Assembly (NCBI RefSeq): GCF_051020985.1
Contig: NC_134999.1
Location: forward strand, 31,219,160-31,283,159
Reading direction: 5' to 3'
Source of the DNA: Nomia melanderi
Lineage: Eukaryota > Arthropoda > Insecta > Hymenoptera > Halictidae
DNA length: 64,000 bases
In this document: one piece after another, positions 36,501-51,500 of the stretch
How the letters are laid out: each line of letters opens with the position of its first letter
Position numbering within the stretch: the first letter of the stretch is position 1
Notes under the pieces: model-generated
What the model saw: only the letters and a program-made list of their open reading frames with translations
What the model was told of the DNA's origin: nothing
Database searches by the model: none
Made by a program: the position numbers and the translations under genes

Positions 36501-39500
36501 ATTCCATGGGAAGTGACAGGTTGCAGCAGAACCTTGAACTTCACCAATCCATTCTTCTGCAGTGGATTGCCAATGTCGCAGCGAAGCGTATTGTTGTTCG
36601 ATTGTTTCGGCGCTGAACACTGCACAGGCACCCCCATTGTCTCGATCTTCTCTACCTTTATGTAATCTATTCCAGTTGGCAGTTTCAGATTGTACGTCGA
36701 TTCGAACGCGTCTTCGCCCATGTTCTGCACCAGGACATCCAGTTCCAGACGTTTCCCAGATCCCAGAAGATACTTGAGAACGTTGGACGACACGTTCATC
36801 TGAAGATCCGGTATGCACACATTGTCAGGACCACAATTCTTCCTGATGGATAGAGAATCTTTCCTGGATGTCGTCGATCCGAGGACAGGGCGCAGAGGAA
36901 GTCGTGGGTCGCGTTGTCTGATATCACCGATACGTTCTTCGTCAAGGCTCATTCGCATCTCGGCATCTAGTGATGTCAACTTGTCACGAATGTTTGGTGC
37001 TACGTACACCTGTGGATAACGGGGATAGTTTCAGTATAGAAATGACATGGACAGACTTAACACTAAAACCACTGAGCACTTAAACTGACTTTTGAAAATT
37101 TCATTATAAAAACTACAAACGTGGATTTATTAAGATTCGAATTGGTTTAAATTTCGGCTTAGGTATCACTTAATCAGTTTCTTGAGTAATTTCTCGAAGT
37201 AGTCCTACCTCTTCAGTAATTGAAAAAGAAAAAATTAAGGAATGTGTTATTTTGACCCTTTTGGTAGTTCTAGTGTTAATATACATTGATACTGAACACT
37301 AGAACTACGGAATGACTCAAAATGACTCATTCCTGACGCCTACTTGTGCTATTATCAAACAGGTAACAGATCCTTCTCTGAGGAACTGTTAACAAAGTTG
37401 ATTGAATAACGCACGAATTGCAGATCGATAGAAATCTGAATAGTCACACTCTTCAAGTCTCTACACAGAACTTTAAAAAATTCAATTTGACTCTTCAGTA
37501 GTCCCAGTGTTAAGGGTTTGTATTCAAAGCAATGATTAATCTCCACTACAATAATATTTCATTTGTATCAACAGATATTCCCGATAAATCGAGCAGGCTT
37601 TAAAAAGGTACTGCTTCGTAAAAATCAATTCAAGACCGTCGTCAATAGCGTCCATAATCTAACGATCATACGTCCCCCGGCCCTAAGTGTTCTGTTATCC
37701 AAACTGACGTCCATCCCGAAACATGAATACAGAAATATTCAAATCACCAGCATATCTATACTAACCTGAACCGTGCGACAGAACTGACGATCCCGATCTA
37801 CCGTGATCGTTCGGTTCATCATGTTCCTGCCTTCCAGTTCCAAGAAGAATAGCCTAGGATTCTTCGTCTTCTTCACGTCCAGGACGTACTGAATATTGAA
37901 AGTGTGGCTGGTCAACACTCCCTCGCCGCTATACTTGAAGCAAGCCCTCAAAGGGAAGCAGGTGACCCTGCTGCTATCCGATAGCCTGCAGTTCTTGTCG
38001 TCCAACGAGATCAATTTCGATTCCTGATCGAACGTCACGTACGAATCCATTTTGATGACCGGACGAGATCTGAAGAACACCGCTGTGCTCGACTCATAGG
38101 CACCGACTATCAGATCGGGGTAATGGTTCCCGTCGAGGTCGAGGCCACCGGACACGGAAAATCCGAAAGTCTTCAAATGCGCAGGCAGCTTCAGCTCTTC
38201 GGCGTAGATCACTTGCGAATACTTTTCTAAGACACCAGTCGCGGATCCATGGTAGATGTAGACAGCACCGCTGTCGGTATGAAGACCACCGTAAGGAGCA
38301 CCCACGGCGAAGTCGCCGTAACCGTCACGGTCAATATCACCCAGTGAAGACAGCGACAAACCGAATCGTCCACGGTTGCTCTCCCCATCTCTGGATAACG
38401 ACAAGCAATTATCGGCATAGTTCAATAGTTCCGAGTGCTGTACTGAGGCATTTGTTATTACATTTTTTATTTTAGAACTTTTTCAGGTTTATTCTTTTAT
38501 TTTTGCATTAGAGAAGTGTGGAGTTTATAATTTTTAAAACTGTACTAGGCATTTCTTATTAAATTCTTTATTTGAGAACTTTTTAAAGTTTATTCCTTTA
38601 TTTTTGGGTTTGGCAAGTATAGAGTTTATAATTTTGAAAATTGTGTTGACTGTATAATATACAATTAAAAATAATATAAAGAAAATTCATTTATTTTTGT
38701 ATGTTATCTAATTTTGTAGTGCAAATTGAGTAGCCTAGCTTTACTTTTTATGATGTTTTTTAATACAAGTGTGTAAATCATTTTTTATTCTGAGTTACTG
38801 ATAATTGCGAAATACCTGGAATCAACTTTGCGGAATTTTTCAGGTCCGGCGCCTTGGTAGATCACGTACACCCTTCCGGTCTCGATGGTCATTTCCGGGT
38901 TATCTGGCACGGTGTACATAGGCGCGCCGACTATAAGATCGTCTAACCCATCGCCGTCGATATCACCGGAAGCCACCGCATAACCGAAGTAAGCTCCCAT
39001 TTGTTCGCCACTAATGTTACGAGGATTCGTCATGTTCGAAGTGAAAAGGATCACCTGCGACCAGACATTATTATCAATCAACAACTTTCAACTTTCCCCA
39101 AACTTCACAAAAATCTCGAACACCTTAACATTAACCCTTCGCACTCGAGAGGTGACTCTCAGTCACCATTTCATTTGATGTAACAAAATTACAAAGTGTC
39201 ATCCATAATATTAAGCTTTCATATAATGCATCAATATCTGAAATATTTCTATAAAATAGCTTCGTTCCTTAATTGACGTATGTTTCCTCATTAGTTCGTT
39301 TCAAATAGTGTCGTCGATGTCTCATCGGAAAGTGACGAATGTTTCCAGTGAAAAGTTTCCGAATGCAAAGGGTTAACTTATGTTACATTCAAATAAATTA
39401 CCTAAGGAATAGCCTATATCAAACCCTTACAACATTTATCGCAACTAAATCTTAAAAGACCCAACTTCCATAATCTACCTGGCGAACAGAAAAATCAATG

Positions 39501-42500
39501 AGAAATAATTCCATAAGTATATAGCAGCTTTAAATTCATGAAATCCCCCGCTGAACATGTTCAGGTCTAGGTATCCAACTTGTCGACATCGTTCTTAAAT
39601 TGCTACCAAGGGATCGATATTGTGGAGCCGCAATCTTTTTTCCGAGGAAGCAATAAATTTGTTCGTGACGGGTTACTTTCACTAGAGGAATTAATTTCAA
39701 TCGTTCGTTCTTTTCCTCGCGATTACGTGTTAATATTTCATGAGCATACTTTGCCGAGCAGATCGGAGCCACGAGGCACGCCGACAGCCGTGCCGCTGTC
39801 GCCATTTCCAATAAAGTCCCCGGTCGTGACGGAATAACCCATGTAGCTATCGTCCTCCTTCGCCGGACCTTCCTTGGTGAACATTATTCTCGAGCGGCTG
39901 TTCAACGGCTGTGAAAACACTTGGCCTGTAAAGCGAAAGACGGTTGAGAAAATCGGCGGAGCGGACAGCGACTTTCAACACATAGTTTTCCGAACACGTT
40001 TTCGTTGTTGACTACGATCAAAGGGTATTTCACAATCATCGGACAGGACTGCAACGACAAACACCAAACTCAGTTGCTGTATAGGTTGTGTGTGAAGTGT
40101 AATTCGTGTGGAATTGAAAACCTGAAGCATGGATATTAATGGAATTCATTGGAAAACAAATCATAAACGTGATATAAGAACTGATTGTTATATAAGTATT
40201 CAATTTTTTGTATTCTTGTGAACTAATTTTCGCGTTATTGAGTGAAATATATGTTACTAGTCGTGTTCTTCGTAATTGCAGAAAATTATATGTGATTTGG
40301 TATCTAAACGTTCAATTAGATATAATTCGTATTCGTTGTTGAGATACAATAAAAAATATGTTTACAATGTTTTGGATACATGAGTTCCAATAATCCATGA
40401 GGTTTATACTTGCAGTATAACAAAATGTAACATTACAATGCAAACTCCAATAAACAGGTTGTAATATATGAAATGTCCTCTTGAAGATTTACTTTTTGCA
40501 GATAAGAGTATTTTTTGAGATTTCTATAGGATAATGTATATAGAATAATGACCTCAGGCAAAGTGACTAATAATATTGAACAGGAAACAATAAACTAAAG
40601 TGGATTATTTTGTTTGAAAGTCGTACTAACAAACTACTCTTTGATTGGCAAGCGACAAGATGATAAATGGACCCTGCACGATAACCGATGACCAATGTCT
40701 CAAAAGCTAGACATTGATGAATCTTAGACCTATGCCGAAACTATGTTCGCACGCGAAAAATGTGACGGTGAATGGTGATCCACTGTCGACGTTATTTGCT
40801 TACCGCGATCTCTGATATGTTATCTGCCAGACGACTGAAACTTTGTCAATTTTAAAAGAAACTTCCAAAGGAAAGAAAGAAATTACTTTTGTCAATTAAT
40901 ATAAAACAGGTAAAATATCGTAATACAAAAATTGAATTAATACATCACAGCTTTGAAATTATATAAACAGACAACTATATTACAATGAATTTAAAGAGAT
41001 TTAGTTTAATCATTACAACCTTCGAATTACCTAAACAGAGAGAATTAAAATTCACTTAAAAATACTTAATTCAATCATTACAATTTCAAATTACCCAAAG
41101 AGACAATTACATTAGAATTAATTTAAAAAGATTTACTTTAATCATTGCACTCTTCGAATCACCTAAACAAACAATCACACTAGACTTAGAAACAAACAGG
41201 ACATTTCACGTGTTACAATCCAAGATAGCCAATCAAACCTCTAAGCAAAACGAAAACGACAATCGCAGTCAGAAAACGCGTGGAAAGTTCACACATGTAA
41301 ATCGTAAGCCGTTTAACATTATGAATTAATCTAGCTTCTAAGCACAGTTCGTTTTAACGAACGACGACCGGAACATCGTCCGTGTCGTCAAGGCGCACTG
41401 TCAACTAAATAGCAGCAGTCAAACGGACTCCGGAGTCCATTAGAGGCATTAAGTAGCTGTGCCTCGCGTTACGCTGCCGCGCGAAGCTGTAGAAAGCGGG
41501 CCTGCACCTGTTAAATAATGGCCACCCTCGACTCACCTGGCGGTAATTAATAAGTACTAATGTCACACGGTGCATTAATCGTCAATCGGATATTAATCAC
41601 TGACGGGGGAGGGGCGGAGAGACGCGGCGGCCCTCGAACTGCCGAGCGCGCAATCGCAGCCACGAGGAAGGAATGAAGCGTCCATTTTCGTGTGCGTGAC
41701 AATCTCGGGCCAGGCAGTTCGCCGTGGTTTAAACCGAATATTATTAATCACAGGCGTCGTGTTAATCGCGGTGAAACAGGTGGTAGAAGCCGGATGACCG
41801 AGTAATTAATGGAAATTAATTGGGGCCACTGCCAAGCAAGTGTAAACGCACGATTGCGAATACTGGTGTCTTTTTCAACTGGTTCTGAACAGCATCGACG
41901 CTGACCGATGTCCTCCAGGGAACATTAAACCGTTATTCCTCGTTAAAAACTGATTCTGTATTTCACATTTCGCGTTGCATCGTTTTGTGTATTATCTAGA
42001 CTGCAAGTGATTGTCTGAATTTATGTATCTGTGAATTTAATACTGGAATTATTGGACGGGTCGAAATGGCCCATTCCTGATTTCATTATCTCCAGTTATT
42101 GAATAAATAACACATGCTCCTCTAAGAAATTACTAGGGAAATTGATTTAGCAATACGCAAACTAAATTGCAAATTGAAGTCTGAATAGTTGCACTATTGG
42201 GGTTTGTACAGAGAAATTTCGAAAAGGCAATTTCACTGCTCGGTAGTTCTAGTGTCAATTGCTAAAATGGAAATTAGATAATACGTTGATTATGTTTTGA
42301 AAGACTTTTTATAACAGTATGCTTAAAATTCTATTGTATGTTTATAAATTATATAGCAATCTATTAGTTATATTTTGAGAGATTTCCCAGAACAAAAGAG
42401 TTAATATTGTATTATCTTTTTGATTTATCTTTTTATACACAATAGTTTCTTTCATCTGGAATCTAAAAAGAATTTAAGATTTCTAATTTATTCTGAATAA

Positions 42501-45500
42501 TTGATCTATTAATACTTCCGAGCGTAAGTGTGAACATTTCTAAATCAGTTTTCTGCGAGGTCTTTAGATTAGCGTCCCCCAGAACATCAGGTCTAATGAA
42601 CGCCGTCGGAAAAATTGTATTTTGAGCATCAAGCGACATTTGTTAACAGTTTGGCAGCTGATTAGAGGTTTAAGGGGGCTGGTTTAAAACGACAGCGTCC
42701 ACTGTCGTCGTTTGATTAGGAACGCCTCCAAATACGCGGTACCTGATGCCTCTGCTTCGGGGGTGAACAACATCGTCTCTACGAACTTCAACCTCATAGC
42801 GGTGCTGATCGAGTATATCTGACCTGTAATTGTTTAACGTTTCCTAAAGATCACTCTAAAATAATCCGCAGAGCCCGGGTGGTCGCGTCGTACCGGATGG
42901 TTTTTCCGTTCTTTCCCAGGCGTTATCAAAGCTATCGTCTCTTCATTAGTAAAGAAAGTGACTTTACGTTGTCTGATTAGTGAAGGCCAATAGAACCGAG
43001 GTAAATCGATCGAGATTTAAAGTAAGCCGATTATTCTGGGCAGAATTTAGAAACCCTCTCGAATTGTAATTTTGATTATTCAGCGCGGAATTTGAATTAG
43101 CGTTAACCCTTGGACCTAATAGATCAGCAATAGTGGCTTTAGACTGTGATCGTTGGAATCCAATTAATAAGTGGCTGTACATTTTCGTAAGATTTATCGT
43201 ATAAGTGAATAATTTCATTGTATCGTCGGTTTCAGACGATTTTTATCGGATAATATTAGGAGGACAGGGAAGAAATTGATTATTTTTAGTTTCAATAGAT
43301 AGTTTCATTATTTTATATAAATTTTTGAATACTGATTTAAGGTATGATTCTCTGTTTCCTTTTGGGCAGTTTCTCGTCTAATGATATATTCTTCAATTGT
43401 ACTTTTTGGATTAATATTTAAAAATGTATATTAAATAGTAAAGCTTTCTTTTGAGATTAAAAGTAACAAATTTCTTGCTGGTCCTCCTAATAGTTGCTTA
43501 AATCGATCTCTGGGGACGACGATTCGAGAAAGAAGCTTACCTTGCCAGTACCAACTTCCTGGCGCCCCGATGAAGAGTCTCTCACCGTTCTGAAACAAAT
43601 AGAAAGGTATGCCATTAGGGGGATCAGTCGATGTCAAGTGACGAACGGTGCGAAGCACTTTAGTTGATCGCCCTTATCAGGGAAATTTATTTAACTTCCT
43701 TTTGATACTTACAATTAGTGACTTACTTATTCGAGAGGTAGATAATTCTCTACACTTCTTTAGAAGAAATAAAACTGTCTACGTAAATCACTTAAAGTGC
43801 TATGCATATCGGTATGTTAATATTAGCTGATTGAAGAAATCAATGAAACTTTTTAAATTTCAGTCGAATTACGAAATGGTCAGAACGTATTTGTTTACTA
43901 AAATGATTAATAATCTCAGCTTGCAGAAGAATTTAATAGTTTCTTTGATTAGAATTATTTAATTGAATTAACTAAGGTTATTAAGTTCTATCAAAATGAG
44001 AAAAATCAAGGAGTTTACGATTATACTCATAATCATATGTAATAAAAAATGTACACAATTATTCAAAAGAGAATTCTTTTATTAGGAATAAATTATACTG
44101 TTCTATAAAAGTTCATTTAAATCATAATACATACATTTCATCACCAGAATCAGAATGAAAGGAAAAATAAGTTCCTTCATTGAGAAATGTAAAAATAAAG
44201 TTAGAATTTCATCGATCCTTATTAAAATATTTCTGTTATCGTGTTTCAGTCGTTCGTGTCTGTCACGAATGCAAGAGATGTGCATTCTAGCAGTAACTTA
44301 TAACATGATTAACATTGTTCTCGTGCGTTTGCGCTCGGCTGTCGTAAGTAGTATAAGCCTGCGTGCGCCGGACGAGTAAAACCTGCGTGAAAGTTCCATG
44401 TTCCGTGCATGGGAACAGTCGATAGGAAGGTTCAGCCGCGATAGGTATGTCGATGATTTCGAGTGGCACTCGAGCAGCTCAATGCACCGATTAAGTATGG
44501 CAGAGTATCGAAGACCGTGTGTAAACGTGGCTCAAGTGTGGCGTTTTATCACCGACCGCGATGTTACGACAGGTTTCTCGAGTTGATCCAAGTTTGCCGC
44601 TTGAAATTTAGTAGTTTTTAATCACACCTATTTACCGATTATGCTTAAAATAACGCCTGCATTTCCCATATGACGCACGCCTCGTCATGTTCTATTTTAA
44701 ATAATAAGCTTTACAGATATACATTCGTTACGATCAATTTAAACGACTTAGAATTGACGAAGCATTTCTTTGTACTTTATTATGTGTTCTGGCAGTTTCT
44801 AAAAATATCAAAACGCTAAATTTTCATTAACATTTTCTACAACAGTTAACACATTGAATGTCGCATGATGATGAGACAAATATAGAAAATGAAAATAATG
44901 TAATGTCAACTTATGTGATTGAATTACGTTGTTATTATTGCAGGTTTGAATTGTCGAATGTGCATTAAGTGGTATTACTTATAATATAGAAATGTTTTCA
45001 AATAATCATCGTTTAATCGAATCAGTGACCCTCATGGTATCCATGGCATATTAATGTATAGTATTCGTATTACTAATAGAGTTATTTTTTATTAGCTTAT
45101 TGAAATGATGATTAATATTAGTTTAAATGATCTAAAAAACACGTCCCCACATTTGGATCACAGCTTACTCTAGTTTAGTTTGAGAATTGTACACTGTTAT
45201 AATAATTCAAGTCAGACACAGCTGAAGAGTACTCTTAAGAACGTTCGTAACGAAATTCTTTGGAAGAATTTTCTACAAGTTATAAGGCAGATAGATTATC
45301 TTCTGTTGATAAAGTGACTTTTTCGCAAACACAAAGAGATCGTACCAAGAAGCCCCTATCACGAGACCCACCGCAAAAGAGTGTTTAACATGCGTGACGC
45401 AGTTGTGTCTACGGTGCACGCACGAGCGTATAAATTTACAGCTAGCGTACGTACTGCAGCCCGATTTATCGTATCGCTAGCTTGTGCACAAGCCGTCCCC

Positions 45501-48500
45501 TATCTTCGCCATTATCTTGCGAATTATAGAAAAATTTTCGTGGGTGGGTCCGTTTCCTTGCTGACGCCCGCGGCTACTAAAAATTCATATCGAACTCGTT
45601 GGTTCGCTTCAGTGGATTGTACAATATTATTTCAACACAACTAACAGTACGTTACAATAAAACAAACATTTATTCAATTAACAAGATGAGAAAAAATATA
45701 TTATTCAAATAAAATTGCATTCTCCGAATAATAAACACAAATGCATTATATACCAAACAAATGAAACAACGTGATACCACGAAACAATTAACATACGATA
45801 CTAATAAATTAAACAAGTATAATATATTATACATCAACTAATTGCTCAAATACATTATTCAAACAAGAATTTATTATCACTCGATTACCTTAGATAAATA
45901 TTCATTAAAAATGAATTTCGCTTGAAATTTCATGTGCATTGTTAATACAATATTATTAATCCGATGTATTAACACGTATCCAACACGAGTATCCAAAGTG
46001 AAGTGTCCGAAGCCTTTTATTTAAGGAAATCGTCGATTGCCTTTTTCTCGTTTCGGCCGCCATAAACGGCCTCGTTAACAACCGAGCATCAATCAAAGTA
46101 ACAATTATCCCGTATTACCTCGTGTACATCATTAAATTATTAGCGTCGCTTATTGAAAGTTAATATTCCACCGAGGGCCCCGGCGACGGAGGCAGGCCTC
46201 GTTAGCGGCGTATTTACCGAGGTCGAAAGCTTGTAAAGCCGGCTAGCCGGCACGCAATGCGTTTACGTTTTACACGGTGTAACGGTAAGCCTCCCACATC
46301 CTTATCTAACGGCGGCGGAGCAGTAGTAAAGATTGTGTCCCGCGTACATATTAATCAACGGTCTACGTGAATGATCGTAAGAAGCTGAACGCTCGAAGAG
46401 GCACGATCCACGATAATGTCATGCAATATGAATGAGATCGACAAGGCCGGGATCGAGGCAGGAAAACGACTTTTTTCGCGATTACAATTTCGAGATCGCT
46501 CGCTCGATAATGCACTGGGAAAATGCACTTTGTGATGGGTTTTTATAAGGAACTTTTTATCGCCACTTTCTGCAACGTGAGACTCCAGTGAAATTGGGAT
46601 CTTATTATTTTTACGATCCGTGTGAAGGATTGTTTCTAATAAATAATGAACCTTATTAATCTGAATTCAATGAAGATTGTAACGGTACATTTAATAGTAG
46701 AACCGAGCGTTTAATATGATTAATAAGTAATCAACAAAATTCTAATAATTTCAGTTTCTTTGTGCATTTGACATAGTATGCTGCCGAAACTATTTACCTC
46801 TAAGATCCTTTCTCGCATTTAATATTTTTCAAATATCACTAACTGCGAAATAAGAACACTGAAACCCGCCATTTTGACGGATCCGGTAGTCACAGCGCTC
46901 AATATCAATGTTTAAAGTTTTAATAATTTCTAAATTCAAACTCATCCAAAACCTTCGTCAAACGTAAAAATTTAAAACATATTCAGTCGTACGCATCGAT
47001 GTTTACAATAAATGCATCGAATTTTCCCATAGAAACATCACTGCGAAATCCCTAGTTAACTTAATCACGGTCCAGCCCCTGACGCACCGTGAATCGCGAT
47101 GACCCGCGCAGCGAGGGACTGGTTGAAGGCGGTTCCAGGAATCCGTCGAAAAAACCAGAACAAGGGGGAAGGAGCCGGCAACGATGCGTCTCGGGGGTAG
47201 TGAATTCTCGGCGTGCATGCTGCAGCGAAAAATCGGTGAAACACTAGACCCGAGTACGAATCCCTAGTTAGTCCCAGTATCTCGTATAGAATCACGCGTC
47301 CGCGACCTTTCGCGGTGCCGGCCGCGTTGACCCCTGCCGCAGGGGTCGCCACCATTCAAGGCCCCGCTTAAATATCGCCGGGATCAAAGTGTTAATCGCG
47401 GGACAATGTCGGCGCGTAGGTGCACCTCGCCGATGCAGTCCAACGCCCACGCGGTCGCATAGAGAATAAAGGACGGGGATTCCGGGGATCGAACGGGGAA
47501 CGGAACGAGATGCACGGAAACGCGGCGAGCGCGTGACGGGGAGGACGGCAGAGTTACCGTCGCGCACGAGATGATTGGTGGTTCAATGCGCCAGAGGACC
47601 TCGTTGAGATGCAACCGGCAATGGAAGCGGAGATCTAAATTATTTAATGACGGCCATTCGAATGTACCGGCGCGCATGCGGAATTACGATGCTAGAGAAT
47701 GTATAGGATCGGGGGGTGAAATTGCTACTAATTCGATTGTTAAACAGACTGTTACTGTGACTGTATACTTTGATAGGAATTTAGCTGAGTTGAACTTGTT
47801 AACGGCATTGAGATTTGTTCGGAATTGTTTTGATCGAGGCATTGCATTTTTAGTTAATGGCAACAGTGATTTGAAAGAAAAGGGATATGATACCTTATAA
47901 TTGGCCTAAAAGCTAAATTTAGTATAGAAATTCTTGTGAAATTTGTAGCATATTCAAGAGCCTAAATAAAAGTCATAATAGAAATAATATAAAGCATCAG
48001 TGTATGAATTAGAAAATTAGAAAATGGTGGTAGAACGAACTGATGAATCATCATCCAAACCATATTGCTCCCCAGCAAACTCAAATGAACAAACTCCTAC
48101 GACAATATTAACAAAAATGAAATATAAACTCAAGGAAATGATCAAACAACAAAGAAAGGAGACCACAGCGATATAGTTTACAAAGATGAAGAAGTTCGGA
48201 GCAACCAGGAAAGAATCTCGAAGCGGGACAAGCGGACAGCGAAAGCGGAAAGGGCGAGACGCGAAAATGTGACGGCACCGGTCGGATTCCCTGGTTCCGT
48301 TCCGGCGAAAGGTCCGTGTCTAGTTTCGTTTTACTCTGCTTATCATGAGAAATGGCGGCCATTTATAAAACAATGCGACCGCTAAGGGAGGAGGACCACC
48401 GGCGCGTAGGTGGCCTCCTCGCAACGCTGCTCGACGCTGAACACGGAACACGGTGACAGAACGAAATGTTCGTGCCTTAAATGGCCACCTGAGACTCTCC

Positions 48501-51500
48501 TGCCGTTGCTGTTGCTGTTGCTGTTCGCCGCTGCCGTGTCGCGAGTGCCCTTTTTCCCTCTCCACCCGGGACTATCTCTTTCCGCGGCGGGGTTACGCGT
48601 ATATACGCGTCGCGAACACGCGCGTGCGACGTCGACGCGACAAAGGGTATAGCTGCCGCACGGTGCCATCGTTTCCCGAGTTCTAATTCGGGCTACGCGA
48701 ACCAGATAACCCTGCTCGTACTCAAGTTCCGGAGTTCATGTCCACGCGTGCTCAGATATACACTGTCGGTCAAAAGTTTAAGACCGCTTGATGTGTAACA
48801 TACATGTCTGAGGAATGTATAAAATGAAATCATAGAAATTATGTATCTTTGTATTTGATTAATATACATACGCGCATGTTCCTTTGGAATAGACAAAAGT
48901 CCCCTGATAACAGTTGTTTACATGGAATGGAAGTTCTTTTAATATTATTCTTTTAACCGATGTCACGGTTTTGATCGATAGTGTGTCTATTTTTAATACT
49001 AGGTTCACGGGCGTTTATTGTATGGTTTATGCTACTGTTTCTAGAGAATGATGTTTGGTCGTTTAAATCTTGGCAATTAGGGATTTAAAGATACTGTTGG
49101 GATAGATATTTTTGTATCAACCGAAACCGACGTAGGTTTGCGAAGAAATGTTTGTAACATTCAACGTGTAAACCTAGTGTCAAATTAAACATGTGCAATT
49201 GAATTTTGTAACTTAGATATATATATTCTTAAATTGAACGTGTGCAATTGTATTTTGTAATAGCTTAGATATATTTTAATTAAATATATGCAATTGAATT
49301 TTATAATAGTTTTCATATACCAATTTGTAAATTGTTCTAATAATTGTAAAAACTTACGCCACGAAAACTATTAGAATAACCAATTTATAAAGGAACTGGA
49401 GCAACTCGTAGAAGCACAAATTTCACACGTGCATTTAGGAAATAAGGATCAGTGAAACGGCCGCAGCGTGACTCGCGCGTGTGCGTTGAGAATGTAACGT
49501 AGGGTCTAGGAAGAATAATAGGAATGCATTTTCACTGCCCCCCGATAAGTAATCTTTGCTCCATTAGGACCCGCGCAGACGATACTTGTAAGCGCTGTCT
49601 TGTTACAAACGACGCGCTTTGCGCTGTAATTCTGCCGGATCTCGGACTTTATGCTGTTGAGTCACTGCATTTGCATTAGGTGCTTCCTTCTCGCAGTCTA
49701 TGACCATCACGGCGCAGATTTCTATAATTAGATCCGTTTGCATGCGAGAAAGAAACGTAAATTAATTTTCGCAGCCCCTAATGAGGCCATTACTTTTGAT
49801 ACTTAAAAGCTTTCCACTGTATACAACCTTGCAACTAAACGACTTCTACCTACGCAACATTCTCGTTGCAATCTTCCTCTCCAGTAACCGCAAACACAAA
49901 AAAAAAGGCTATGCATCAACGGTATCTACCTCTTCTACAAACGTTACATTCCGAACGAACGCAGTTCTACCCATTTACCCTCGAGAGTCGCCATTATATT
50001 CAAAGCGAAAACACCAAATTCAATATTAAATTTCAAATGACAATATTAAATATTGTACACAGTACGAATAAACGAACCAGTAAAACTGGTTCTAAAATTC
50101 ATGCAGAATTGTTCTACAAACAATATCATCGATATTTCACAGAAAATACTGAATATTTGAGATACCGTCAAGCGCAAAGAGCGTGAGTACCAACGTCGAC
50201 GAACGGAACTTCCGAATCCATTCATTTCCCACAAACGCCAAGGATATTTCCACTTAAACGCGACTGCACACGTGCGCCTATGAACACCCTGCATCAAAAC
50301 AAAGTGTCCCAGTCCTCCACGGGCGAGGGAGGAAAAATCCTCCGAGAACATCGCGTTCTGCATATGTCAACATTGTTCCGCGGTAAACACGTGCACGCCG
50401 GGGCCGTGCCTCCATTAATTTCCTGCCGGTGCCTACGGACGCCGGAGTCTATGACACAAACGTACTGACGCTATCCGCGAAACATCTCGGTTACGTCAGC
50501 GCATCGAACGGGGCGGGGGACGCGGTTCCGTGTGCGCCGCCGGGAGAGTGGCGCCAGTCCGGTGCATTTTAGGGGCCGCTTTTGTTTATACCAGCGCAGA
50601 AAAGTTATTATTTGTGGGCCGGCTCGCCGATCCACCGGGCGATTCGCACGGTGAGCGAACAATGGATCCTCCTCCGTCGGCCAACAATGTCAAACGTGCG
50701 ACCGAGTCACGTGCACGCCCAATGGCCCGATCCACGGGTGCAATAACCGTGACTACCGTGTTCCGGCGCCATCCACTGAGCCCCTCTGGATCCCGGGAAT
50801 CATCCTCGGCGACTCGTTTCGCCGCGAACACCGTGATTGATCGTCCCCGGCGTAACCGAAATCTGTTCGGCTTTCGATTTGGTTGGAATAAATATTTATA
50901 TGGGAAATTAGGTATACGGATTCTTGTTGCTTTCAGTGATCTTGAGAGGTTACAGTTACTTGTTCATTGGAAATTGTGATGGCATCTGATTCGTCTCTTT
51001 TTGTTTGCGAATTCTATTGTATTTATCGTCTCACGTGAAGTTTTCTAGCTTTATGTAATACTTTAACGCTAGAGCTACCAGGTGAGTCAAAGTGACCTAA
51101 CTGCTTCTTTTACAAATGCAAAGGTATAGATACTTCTTTAAGAAATGATTAATGAAGCTGATTTGGTAATACCTAAACGTAAGCCAATTGAAATCTTAAT
51201 AAATTCACACTTTTAGCTTTTATAAAGACATTTTAAGATGGTTTAGGTGCTTGGTAGTTCCAGTGTTAACTAGTGATCGGTAATTGTATAATACTACACT
51301 TTATATCATAGTATCAAGATGATAATCTATATCTTCACTTTTGAAATTAACAACATACTCATGGTATTTACTACATATATAGACTCATTACAGAATATAC
51401 AACAAACATGCCGACGAAAATCCAAAAGTTCGTTCGACAGTCGAGAAACTCCTGTCCGCTGATTCGCAGGGAAGCGATCGCGTTCCCAGTGAATTTTGCA

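Larger units (their letters stand above)
39926..43540. other. Integrin intron between exons 43589-43541 and 39925-39750
   Basis: A 3.6-kb intron on the minus strand. 40000-41300 and 41950-43500 are AT-rich without recognisable content apart from a family A MITE at 42037. 41380-41860 is a GC-richer block with TAAT cores and CACCTG boxes (annotated separately). I looked for an in-frame alternative exon comparable to the alternatively spliced fly PS2 exon and did not find a convincing one. Confidence 0.5.

Noticed and set aside
42964..43218. Possible alternative integrin exon on the minus strand in the intron
   Set aside because: The Asn-rich peptide does not resemble integrin sequence, and the flanks lack a convincing acceptor and donor pair in the right phase.
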